From NCBI GenBank assembly GCA_011799875.1, contig CM022297.1, positions 448,743,292 to 448,807,291 of the forward strand: a DNA stretch of 64,000 nt, written 5' to 3'. Every line of letters begins with the position of its first letter. Position 1 is the first letter of the stretch. The stretch comes from Thinopyrum elongatum. Its lineage: Eukaryota > Streptophyta > Magnoliopsida > Poales > Poaceae. The notes beneath the pieces are model-generated. The model did not search any database. It saw only the letters and a list, made by a program, of their open reading frames with translations, and had not been told where the DNA came from. Both the position numbers and the translations under genes were made by a program. Positions 24,136 through 34,544 of this stretch are shown here, in pieces.

Positions 24136-27100
24136 TCAGGAGGTAGAAGGAAAGAGTTGGGGGTATTCCTTGCGAAGATGATCCTCGCGTTCCCAAGTGG
24201 CTTCATCTTCAGTATGATTAGACCACTGCACTTTGAGGAACTTGGTCGTCTTCTGTCGGGTCCGACGTTCAGCTTCATCAAGAATGCGGATCGGATGCTC
24301 CTTATAAGATAGGTCATCTTGCAATTCGAGCATCTCGTGATCCACTGCGCGGTGCGGAGATTCCTTGAAGCATTTACGAAGTTGCGACACATGAAAGATG
24401 TCGTGGATATGAGAAAATTGCGGTGGCAACTCCAATTTATATGCCACCTGACCACGTCTTGCAACAATGCGGAAAGGACCAATGTAGCGTGGAGCTAACT
24501 TGCCCTTGATTCCGAAGCGGTGAGTGCCCTTCATAGGAGTGACACGCAGATAAGCTTGATCACCAGGTTGATAAGTCAAACCCCATCGTTTGCGATCGTA
24601 ATTGCTCTTTTGGCAGTCCTGAGCCGCCTTGAGATTTTCTCGGACAATACGGACTTGCTCTTCGGCGTGTTGAATAATATCTGGACCCACGAGCGGTCGT
24701 GCCCCAGTTTCTGACCAATTCAGAGGGGTTCGACACTTATGTCCATAAAGTACTTCGAAGGGGGCCATTTTCAAGCTGGCTTGATAGCTGTTATTATATG
24801 AGAATTCCGCATAAGGAAGAGATTCTTCCCACTTCTTGCCGAACGATATAACACAAGCCCGAAGCATGTCTTCAAGCACTTGCTTGACTCGCTCGACTTG
24901 GCCTTGCGATTGGGGATGATAAGCTGAACTCCAGGTAATGTGAGTTCCCATAGCTTCTTGGAAACTTTCCCAGAACTTTGAGGTGAAAAGTCCGCCACGG
25001 TCCGAACTAATCTCCTTCGGAATACCGTGGAGTGATACAATTCTGGAGATATATAATTCTGCTAACTGACTAGCAGTGATCGTCTCCTTGACAGGCAGAA
25101 AGTGTGCAACTTTAGAAAGTTGGTCGACGACTACAAGAATAGCATCGTGACCCTTCTGTGACTTGGGAAGGCCGGTAATGAAATCCATTTGAACCTTATC
25201 CCATTTCTGATGTTCTGCTTTAACGCGACGACACACATCACATTCAGCAACATATTGAGCAATATCCTGCTTCATTTTAGACCACCAATACCTTTGACGG
25301 AGATCACGATACATCTTGGTACTACCCGGATGAATAGACAACGGGGTGTCATGTGCCTCCTTCATGACCTTGTCAGTCTTGAGTTCGAAGCGAGGTACAA
25401 CAATGCGGTTTCTGAAATACAAGGTTCCATCTTCAGTCAGCGAGAAATCCCTGTACTTTTCAAGGTGAAGATCTTTCTTCATCAGATCAACTTCAGCATC
25501 TTTAGCTTGCGCATTCTTAACAGCTTTCTCAAGATCTGGTTGTATCACAAGGTTATTAAGAGAACCCTATGGAACAATACACAGATTCAGCTTGCGCAGT
25601 TCTTCAAAAAGACGAGGTTGGGCTCACCTAACTATGAGGTTGTCGCAATAGGACTTGCGGCTTAAGGCATCAGCCATCATGTTATCCTTGCCAGGGGTAT
25701 AAGAAATACCCAAATCATAGTCTGTAATGGTCTCCATCCATCTTTGCTGACGGAGGTTCAGAGATGGCTGAGTGAACAAGTACTTCAGACTTTTATGATC
25801 CGTGTAGATCTCACAACGATTACCGAGGAGGTAATGTCCCCACAACTGCAATGCATAGATGACAGCAGCTAGTTCTAGATCATGTACTGGATAGTTCTCT
25901 TCATGCGGGCGCAACTATCGAGAGCCATAAGCAATCACTTTACGCTCTTGCATTAGGACACAACCTAATCCTTCACGGGATGCATCACAATAAATCACGA
26001 AGTCTTTGCGAGAATCTGGAGGAGCAAGTACTGGGGCAGATGTTAGCTTGTCCTTGAGTGTTTGAAAACTTTCCTGACATTTTTCTGTCCACTCAAACTT
26101 AACGCCTTTGTGAAGCAGATCAGTCAGAGGCTTAGCAATCTTTGAGAAATTCTCGACAAAGCGACGACAATAGCTTGCAAGGCCGAGAAAACTTCTGACT
26201 TGCTTGGCATTCTTCGGTGGAGTCCAGTCAAGAATAGCCTGAACTCGTTCTGGGAACAATGCCATCTTTGGAGATCACGTGGCCGAGATATGTCACTTCA
26301 GACAACCAGAATTCACATTTGGAATACTTGGTATAGAGCTGGTGTTCTTGGAGCCTTTCCAGAACAAGACGAAGGTGTTCAGCATGTTCTTCCTTATTCT
26401 TTGAATAAACCAGAATATCATCTAGATATACCACAACGAACTTGTCGAGATGATCCATGAAGATGTAATTCATAAATCGGGAGAATGTGGCTGGAGCATT
26501 TGTTAAGCTAAATGACATGACAGTGTACTCATAAGAACCATAGCGAGTAACGAACGATGTCTTCGGAATATCCTCTTCACGAACTCGGATCTGGTTGTAT
26601 CCCAATCTTAAATCAAGCTTAGAGAATACTGAGGAACCAGCAAGTTGATCATACAGATCGTTGATTCTGGGAAGCGGATACTTGTTCTGGATTGTGGCTT
26701 CATTAATGGGCCGATAATCCTGAACCAATCGGTTAGTTCCATCCTTCTTCTTAACGAAGAGTGAAGGTGCTCCCCAAGCAGAGGAACTGGGGCGGATGAA
26801 ACCCTTTTTAAGCGATTTGTCGATTTCCTCCTTAAGTTCAAGAAGGTGGTGCGGAGGCATCTTATAAGGACGTTTCGCAATAGGGGTAGTGCCCGGCTTC
26901 AAGTCGATGACAAACTCGACAGCTCTAGCAGGGGGTATTCCTGGAAGTTCTTCTGGAAAGACATCTTGAAAATCACGACAAACTGGAACGTTCTCGATGC
27001 CTTCAAGAGGTGAGGCATTCAAAGCATTCAGAGCATATATCTGGCTCTCAGCATCCTAAGCTATTCGGGCTGAGTATTTGACTATCTGGCCAGAAGGGTG

Positions 27101-28420
27101 TGTGATGCGGACTGTTTCAGCGGCATAGTCAATCAAAGCTTTATGAGGCTTCAACCAGTCCATACCCAGAATAATGTCTATATTGGAGGTCTTGAGAGCA
27201 ATGAGTGAAACGGGGAACACCAATCCTCCAATCTCAATGTGGTTACCTTGGCTTACCATGGTAGTTTGCCAATTAGCCCCAGGGGACTGGTTTACTAATG
27301 GGGTGCACATCTCCTCGAAAGGTATATCCTGGCTTCGCGCAAAACTTTCGGACATGAAGGAGTGCGACGCTCCAGAATCAAAGAGTATAGAAGCTGGGAT
27401 TGAATTCACTAATAGGGTACTCATCAAAATTTTGGTGTCCTGTCGAGCTTCTTCAATTTTGACATGGTTGACATGGACCCGAACTATAGCAGACGGCCTG
27501 GCACTACAGTTTCTGAGACGACGGTTATGACAGTTCTCCTTGCGACCAACAGGAGGACGTGGTGCAACCTGAGGAGAAGCCATAGCATTAGGCTGTTCAC
27601 CCTGAACCGTTTGCTGTCTCGGCGGTGAAGGCAGACGAGGTGCAGCATAAGACGGTCTTGGTGTTGGAGCAGGGCGGTGATGAACATTATGTGGGATCCA
27701 GACTCGACATTTCTGAGCTGGCTGACCCGAGGACGAGCCAACCTCACGAGTGCGTTTGAGCGACTCCTGGTACTTAGCTAGAGCAGTTTCAACTTGGAAA
27801 GATTGGCTGACAAGCATTGCAAAGTCTGTGCAATCATGGGCAGCAAGTGCGAGGTTTATATCAGTACGCAGTCCCTCACGGAATTTTTCCTGCTTGCGTG
27901 CGTCAGTGCAGACGTCATCTTCAGCATAGCGGGAAAATTCAAGGAATTTCCTCTGATATTCATCCACAGTCATTATTCCCTGGGTGAGTTTGCGGAATTC
28001 CTGCTTCTTCTGGTCCTTCAGACCTTAAGGAATGTACCGTGCACGAAAAGCTGACTGAAATTCCTGCCAAGTGGTTACTGTTTCTGCAGGCAACATACCC
28101 TTGTGGCTTTCCCACCATTGAGCAGCTGAACCCCTCAGGTGATACGTCGCATAGGTGACATAACTGTCAGGGATAACATTGGCCGACTTCATCTGGAAGG
28201 CAATGTCTCGGAGCCAATCATCAGCATCCATTGGATCAGTCGAGCTGCGAAAAGTGGACGGATTGAGGCGCATGAATTCCGACAGAGTTATTGATGTAGG
28301 CTGTTGATGAGCATTCTGGTTAGGGAACTGAGCCAATATCCCGGTCATAACCTGACGGTTCAATTCAAACTGCTGCATCATTTCGGCAATATATGGTGGA
28401 GGTGGAGGATCGTCAGCCAT
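24136..28420 (-). pseudogene. Tekay-type Gypsy polyprotein, copy 2, inactivated
   Basis: Same domain order as copy 1, starting at ATG 28420. It is better preserved at catalytic sites: protease [22 protein letters not shown], integrase SSDRGGLF and VERVKQ, and chromodomain FLKVQWSNHTEDEATWERE. Three breaks are shared with copy 1: TAG at 27056-27058 between protease and RT, a frameshift near 26260 just after the GHVISKDGI motif, and TAG at 25915-25917 in RNase H. Private breaks include TAA near 28025, TGA near 25626 and TAG near 25570. It also has an in-frame 42-bp deletion near 25205 that removes the QPLPIPLWK segment between integrase finger and core. Confidence 0.9.
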
Positions 28421-29018
28421 CCTGCCAAATCAACAGGGGCAGTTTAGCAAGAAAAACTGCATGTGTAAGAGGCCATTCACAATGTAACATGAGTAATGAA
28501 CAAGAAGGGCATTAGATATAGGATAGTAGCCATTAAAGACATACCAATCCATGCACAGAGTTAGATTCAAACGGATAGTACACGCCCGGGAACGCTCGTA
28601 GCTAGACAAACTAGGCGGCGTGCAGGCACGTGGTGAAGATTACATCAACGTGACATAGCAAAGGCTACATCACGTCAGAGAAAACTGCTGGGGCGAGGAA
28701 TCTACAAGTGACAACATAGGGTACCCTCGATAAAAGGATCCTGTAAGCAGAACCTGGCCCACAATCTTGAAGGAAGGGGGGAAATTTCAGAACACCGGGT
28801 GGATGTGATCACGAGAACCTAATGTCGGAGTTAGTAAAATTTTAACCCGAAAGGAAGAGAGATCAGAGTCCCAGAGTATAGACGAGGAATAAAAGATCCT
28901 AATACCACCCAATGGCGACGTGGGCCCATAAGCCATACAGCCAAGTTAGTAGAACAGTTTTTGGATACTAGACTCAACTTCGGCCAAGGAGTTGGAAAGG
29001 GGATTCCTAGAGGCAGTC
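28421..29018 (-). other. Leader of Tekay copy 2
   Basis: Non-coding; near-identical to 15606-16203. No gene seen. Confidence 0.75.
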
Positions 29019-29031
29019 GGCTCTGATACCA
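29019..29031 (-). other. Primer-binding site, Tekay copy 2
   Basis: TGGTATCAGAGCC on the minus strand, three bases from the right LTR, complementary to initiator tRNA-Met. Confidence 0.9.
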
Positions 29032-29334
29032 ACTTGTGATGCCCCCGGCTCAATCGTGCACTAATCATACACGCAAATGAACACGATCAAGCCTAAGGAC
29101 TCACGGGAAGATATCACAACAAAACTCTAAAACATAAATAAAGTCATACAAGCTTTATATTACAAGCCAGGGGCCTCGAGGGCTCGAATACATAAGCTCG
29201 CATACAAGCGTCAGCGGAAGCATCAGATATCTGAGTACAGATATGAAACAGAAACAGATAAGCCTTTAGAAAGGCGGGGCAAAACAAAAGCTACGATCGA
29301 AAGGCGCAGGCCTCCTGCCTGGGACCCTCCGAAC

Positions 29335-29429
29335 CTACTCCTGGTCGTCAGCCAACTCGTAGAAGTATCCACCCTCGGGGTAGTAGTAGCGATCATCGGC
29401 GAGGGCAGCTGTATCCGGGGCTCCGTCAT
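29335..29429 (-). other. Exon-like block Y in right Tekay LTR
   Basis: Open from the acceptor-like GATGCAACCAG to TAG at 29335-29337, with the same tail (YYYPEGGYFYELADDQE). One residue differs from the middle LTR (Arg for Pro before the Tyr run). Confidence 0.5.
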
Positions 29430-30587
29430 CTGGTTGCATCAAAAGGATATGGGGAGGAAAAAAAGCAAAGCAACCATGAGTACTCATCCAAAGTACTCAG
29501 CAAGCAAGGATCTACACTACATATGCAACATTATCAAAGAGAGGCTGTATATGTGGACTGGGCTGCAGAAATGCCAGAATAGAGGGAAGGCCTAGTCCTA
29601 TCGAAGACTAGCATCTTCAGAGGTCTTGCAACATTAGAAGAGTGTAGATCAGCACAATACAAAGTAGTAGTAGTGTTATCAACCTCACCCAGAGATCCTT
29701 CCTTGACTCCCTACGAGAAAGCAATCCCAGAGCCATACAGTCATCAACCTAGTCCTGAGATCCCTTCTCGACTCCCAGCGAGAAAGCAATCCCAGAGCCA
29801 TACATCCCGGTATCATCTCAAGTTCTAGTTGTATCGATCGGGATACAACTCCGAGTGTCCGTTACCGTAGGACAGTCTATCGATAGATGTTTTCTTCCCT
29901 GCAGGGTGCACCAACTTACCCACCACGCTCGCTTAACTCCGGCCGGACACACTTTCCTGGGTCATGCCCGGCCTCGGCCAAACGATACACCGCAACCCTA
30001 CCTACAGCTCAGCAGAGAGGTCCCCGCCGGTCTACATCCTAAGCGCAAGGGGGTCTTGGCCATCGCCCCTCGCCCTCCGGGTCGTTGCGCATAGGGTGGA
30101 TACCAGCGTCGCCTCGGGTGGCCGACACGATCCGACCGTGCCGCAATGCTGAACTGGACATCTGTCAGAGCTTTCGGCTGATGCTACGATGCAGAACGCC
30201 CATACTATGCCCACGTGATGGTTAGTGCTATCAGGCCAGAGGCCCTCTCGGAAAAAATATCCAAACCGTTAGTGTGTTGGTAGTGCGGCAACGAGCAGAG
30301 ACTCACGAAAGATGTGACCCCGTCGCCCCGTCTCGAGGACTTGCGGCAAGGGCCAAGAATGCCCGGCCACGCCTCGTATTCATCACTCGGGCACCATCCA
30401 GTTCAACCCATCTCGCAAAAAGACTGTCAGGAACTCAGGTCCACCTCTACTGGGCGGTACCGCCTGTCCCTCCAGTCCTGCAGTAAAATTAACTTCCTTG
30501 GGTCCCCCTCGGGGCCGACCCGTCTCTAACAAAGTCCAGGGGTAAAGTCATAGTAACCGTGTGTCCATAACATCAAGGGAATCCGAG

Positions 30588-30785
30588 GTATCACCCTCGA
30601 CGGATGTCCACTCGATGTAACCGTCAAGTTGAACTTAGGAGGAATCACCCTCGAGGTTCAAACTTGAAGTGTTGCGCGACAAGGTCGTATCGAAAGTGGA
30701 GAAGGAGGAATCACCCTCGATGACCACGACCAATTATCTACCCTACAAGGTTAACATCAGGAGTGCTGACGAGGTATCACCCTCG
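30588..30785 (-). repeat. Motif array in right Tekay LTR
   Basis: Copies start at 30588, 30642, 30708 and 30774, spaced 54, 66 and 66 bp, exactly as in the other two LTRs. Confidence 0.6.
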
Positions 30786-31095
30786 GCACTCGATAGTAAC
30801 CCAGTAGAGTCGTACAACTAAGGGGGGTGAAGTGCGGTGCCGGGGCCTGGTCTTCAATCCCGTTGATCGGGACTTCTGTTAATCCAGCGGGGCAACAAGG
30901 GACAAAGTGGGGTTCTCTAGTGGGTCTCTACCCAACCTATACTAAGCAGTTTAGGATAAGCAGGTAAGGTATCAATAGTAGGTTACAATAAACAGGCTAT
31001 GCATCAGAATAGGTAAAGCAGTAGCAGCAGCAATTCTAATGCAAGCATGAGAAAATAGAATGGGCAATACCGGGATGATCAAAGGGGGGGCTTGC

Positions 31096-31167
31096 CTGGT
31101 TGCTCTGCGGCAAAGGCAAGGTCGTCAACGGTGTCGTTGGGCTCCTAAGCTGCGTCGGTCTCGGGGT
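31096..31167 (-). other. Exon-like block X in right Tekay LTR (nonsense)
   Basis: 72 nt with the usual borders, but one CAG codon has become TAG, so this copy is not open. Confidence 0.4.
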
Positions 31168-31769
31168 CTATCGAGAGAGAAGAGGGGGAGGAAACAGATA
31201 AATACACAGCAAACATATGCGACACGGAGCAGGCTATGCTAACGTGCAGTGCAGGGTCGCCTAAAAACATGTCTAAGTCATTTTAGTTATTTTAGGATTT
31301 AAGTTGGATTTATTAACCGGTATCTATGCACTATTCATCTACCGAAAATGGGCAAAAAGTTGCGGGTTCACCTCCGTAGAGGGTCCTGTCACGGAAATAG
31401 ACGACACGGTCAGCTTCATCTCGTCATTCTGAGCAACTTTCATGTATAAAGTTTTTCGATCCGAGCTACGGTTTATTTTCTACGACTTTCTAAAGTTTTA
31501 AACATTTTCTGGAATTTCTGGATTTAATTAAATTCGACAGAAATTGATTAATGACGTTAGCATGACATCAGTACTGCGTCAGCAGTCAACTGGTCAGTTG
31601 ACCAGTTAACCTGACATGTGGGGCCCTATTGTCATAGACACAGAGCTAATCCAGTGTTTAATTTAAACTAAACTAATTAGTTAGGGGTGTGGTCCCACCT
31701 ATCAGTGAGTGATTAACTAATTAACCTAGTTAACAGTTTATTTATTTTTAAAATTGTTTTAAACAGGCG

Positions 31770-32800
31770 GGGCCCACATGTCAGTGACATGGGGCCAGCC
31801 CAGTCAGCGTGGACTGGGTCAAAGGGGCCCAATGGGGCCCTTTGTCAGCGGCAGAGAGGCGGGGCCCGCGGTGCCAGGTGGCAGCCACGTCGGCACCGGC
31901 CATCGGAGTGCGCCGGTGAGCCCGAGCGCGGCGTCGAACTCCGGCGAGCTCGGAAATCGTCTGTAGGGCATGGTTTGGCGCGTGGCTAGGTGCTCTGGAA
32001 CGGCCACTACGTGCCGCGTCCAATGGTCGTGGTGGCGTGGCCGGAGACGGCCGGGAACGGCACCGGCGACGAGCTAGGAGGCGGTGGGTTTCGGGTGAGC
32101 GGCGAATAGGGGACTGCGGGGCACGACGAGTCGCGTGTGTGCGCGCGTTGGGATCTACGCGAAGTGGTGAGCGAGTTGCGCATGGGCCCGTGACCATTTG
32201 GTCGTCGGAGGGCAGACGGCGACGAGCTCGGGCGGAGCCGCATTCGGGCACAACGTGGAGGAGGAGCTATGGCGGCGGAAATGCTCGGGAAAGAGAGGGG
32301 AAAGAAGGGCATGCGCACGGTGCTCCTGCAGGTGTGCTCAAGTGGGCTCGAGGAGGGCTCGGTGCGGCGGATTCGGCGGCGAAGCTCGTCGGAGCAGAGG
32401 AGGAAGAAGGCGGCGGCGTGGGCGTTGCGGTGGCTCCGAGCTTCCGTTCGTTGGCGCGGTCGAAGAAGACGACGACGGCGAGCACGGAGGACCCGCCAGG
32501 GAGGTGAACTGGGCACGGTGGTCGCGCAGCTCAGCCGCGGCCTTCCATGGCGACGTCGGGTGAGGTGAGGGGAGCCAGGGAGAGAGAGGGAGTGAGCGAG
32601 GGAGGGGCCAGGGGGGCGCCAGGGCTTGCCCTTATCCCTCCTCGCGGGCGCGGCGCGCTGTCGAGCAAGGGAGAGGGGGTGGGGCAGGGTGCGGTGCGCG
32701 CGCGCGCGGGGGCGACAGCAGCGCGGGGAGGAGCAGTGAGGTGGAAGGAGGTGTGGGGTGGGTTGGGCTGGCGCGGTAGCCACTTAGGCCCAGCCGCTGC
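31770..32800 (-). other. GC-rich island in right Tekay LTR
   Basis: Counterpart of 9760-10760. It includes an uninterrupted minus-strand frame of 258 codons (32783-32007), which is not supported by the other copies at full length. Confidence 0.5.
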
Positions 32801-33274
32801 GGGCTTTTTCTTTTTCTTTCTCTCCTTTTTTGTTTTTCCTTTTTAGTTTCTGTTTTGTATTTTCTTTTCGCATTTTTCCAATTTTGTAAAATAGGAGTCT
32901 TGCCCCAATAAATTCAATGCAATTTCTAGCACTGCTACAAAAGGTTTGGAGTCCAGATCTTTTCATTTGGATTTTAATTAAATAAATATGGATTAATTAT
33001 TTCTGTTTTGGTTCTATTCTAGGTTGTTAGGGTCATTTAACTAATTTAGTAAATGTTGATTACCATCTTAGAATTGTCTCTGAATTATTTACAATATTAT
33101 GAACATTTTAGTTCCTGGATTTGAACAACTTTTATTTTCCACTTTGAATTTGTTTATAATTCAGAGAAAGAAATTGAAGTGAGGTGTTCAACCACTGTGA
33201 TCATGCACTGCAATGATGGTGACATGGCATGTTTAACATAAGAGCACAATGCTTTATTACACAGGGGTGTTACA

Positions 33275-34541
33275 CCATAGCCGCTCTCTTCTTCGCCTCC
33301 GGCTTCCTCTCTCCCTCTCGCCGCCGACGCCCCTCTCTCCTTCGGCTCCGGCTTCCTCTATCTCCTTTGCCCGTGATGGCCGAGCGTTTCCCCGGCAATG
33401 GAGCGGCGGCCAACGGCTTCGGTCGCCGCCACCTGCACGAGGTGGAGGCCCGTCTCATCTACGAGGTGGACTACCCGGCGCCGCCCGACATGCGGGTGCC
33501 GGGCTCGTGGAGGCTCAGCGCCGGCGGAGTCCCGGTGCCACCGCCGCCCTCTGTTGCTGAACGACGAGCCGAGATCGTGCGGATCAGGTTGTCGCTGCCG
33601 GAGCACGCGCGACAGCAGCCGAGGTACGCCCCCGACAGCCACAACCTGTGGACGGCATACTTTGACCGCCGCCACAAAGGCCAACTGGCTGCCACGAACG
33701 GCGCCGAACCCCGCGGGCGCCTCAACTCCGAGGGGTGGCGTCAATGGTGCGGCGTCCCCGGGCGTACCCTCGAAGCCATCCTCGAGCACATCGAGGCCGG
33801 CAACTCGCCGCGGCTGGAGTACCCGGCGGCCCCCTCCTTCTCTCGCCGCCGCGGCAGTTCCTGGACACCGAGGCGAATGGAGACGGCGTCGTCGTCCTCG
33901 TCGGGCTCCCGCTCCTCCGGATCGCCGACGCTCCTCCCCGTCAAGTCGGAGCCGTGGGATACGCCGCTCGGGCGGCGCACCCGGGGCGGCGCCCTCGTCA
34001 TCACCAAGGGCGGCCGTGTCCCTTCTCCCTCCCCCCGCCTCGTCAAGCCAAAAACCGAGCCGGGGCTCCTTCCCGTGAAGGAGCACGAGGCCATGGCCGC
34101 CGACGAGGAGACCGGTCTCAAATGGGCGCGGGACAACTACGTCCGGCAGGAGATGGAGCGCCAGCGCCGCGCTCTGGAGGAGATCGCCGGGCAGCGCCGC
34201 GGCCGCGAGGAAGGCGACATCCTTCCACACCCCCCCTCCCCCCGCATCGGCGACGCGGGTAGAAGGCTCGGGCAGCGGCGGCGGCGGCGGGCGGCGTAGT
34301 TTTGTTTATATTTTTATTATGTCTTCTTTATTATGTATAAAATATGAATGGAAACCGCCGAATATTAGCCGAATTCATGTCTTTTTCGTCTAATTTTGCC
34401 GAAATTCAATTCAAAAAACAGCGTCTGGGGATCGACCTGGGGCCGTGGTTGGCAACCCGGCTGCCCCATGACCAAAATAGCGCCGGCTAGCCCCAGGAGG
34501 CGCCATTTCTATCCCTGGGCGCCGAACGGCCGGAGATGCTC
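33275..34541 (+). mobile_element. Harbinger-like element, left part cut off by the Tekay insertion
   Basis: The right end GGCCGGAGATGCTC is followed by TAA, matching the common grass terminus (GAGCATCTCC in reverse) with a 3-bp TAA/TTA target as used by PIF-Harbinger elements. The 5' end is missing because the Tekay LTR abuts at 33274, about 100 bp upstream of the ORF start. It carries one ORF and no visible transposase, so it is likely non-autonomous. Superfamily assignment is tentative. Confidence 0.6.
33376..34299 (+). CDS. Uncharacterised 307-residue protein in a Harbinger-like element
   Basis: The chosen ATG has a good plant context (GTGATGGCC) and starts MAERFPGNGAAANGFGRRHL. The same frame stays open upstream into the LTR, but that part is foreign sequence. 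Visible parts are a proline-rich N-terminal third (about residues 30-60), a conserved-looking central block with WTAYFDRRH and GVPGRTLEAILEHIE (about 95-140), a serine-rich stretch (about 160-185), two VK.EP-type motifs (VKSEP, VKPKTEP) that fit sumoylation-like sites, and a charged C-terminal helix (WARDNYVRQEMERQRRALEE, about 260-280), probably coiled coil. From memory, similar ORFs are repeated many times in Triticeae genomes without assigned function. The frame is intact across 924 bp of GC-rich DNA, which helps keep frames open by chance. I do not recognise a domain. Confidence 0.5.
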   Translation: MAERFPGNGAAANGFGRRHLHEVEARLIYEVDYPAPPDMRVPGSWRLSAGGVPVPPPPSVAERRAEIVRIRLSLPEHARQQPRYAPDSHNLWTAYFDRRHKGQLAATNGAEPRGRLNSEGWRQWCGVPGRTLEAILEHIEAGNSPRLEYPAAPSFSRRRGSSWTPRRMETASSSSSGSRSSGSPTLLPVKSEPWDTPLGRRTRGGALVITKGGRVPSPSPRLVKPKTEPGLLPVKEHEAMAADEETGLKWARDNYVRQEMERQRRALEEIAGQRRGREEGDILPHPPSPRIGDAGRRLGQRRRRRAA

Positions 34542-34544
34542 TAA

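Larger units (their letters stand above)
8529..33274 (-). mobile_element. Composite Tekay-type chromovirus: LTR-internal-LTR-internal-LTR
   Basis: Three LTRs of one family (8529-11241, partial; 16220-24097, interrupted; 29035-33274, complete at 4240 bp) flank two complete internal domains in the same orientation. LTR termini are TGTAACACCCC and GCGTCACA (GCATCACA in the right copy). Each internal domain has its own tRNA-Met primer site and polypurine tract. The Tekay/Del assignment rests on gag-protease-RT-RNase H-integrase order with a C-terminal chromodomain, plus very long LTRs. Such arrays are the expected product of unequal recombination between the LTRs of one element. A 5-bp flank (CCATA) follows the right LTR; the left partner is outside the window. 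Confidence 0.88.
29035..33274 (-). repeat. Right (5') LTR of the Tekay composite, complete
   Basis: 4240 bp; it carries all parts seen elsewhere: AT-rich head, GC-rich island, block X, motif array, block Y and polyadenylation-like tail. The last bases read GCATCACA instead of GCGTCACA on the minus strand, a single transition. It is followed by CCATA and then Harbinger-like sequence. Confidence 0.93.

Noticed and set aside
32007..32783. Minus-strand frame of 258 codons in the right Tekay LTR
   Set aside because: The sister LTRs break it into smaller frames; composition alone explains the lack of stops.
33358..34230. Minus-strand frame of 290 codons opposite the 307-codon ORF
   Set aside because: Mirror of a GC-rich coding region; the plus-strand frame has an ordered protein and the correct position relative to the element end.
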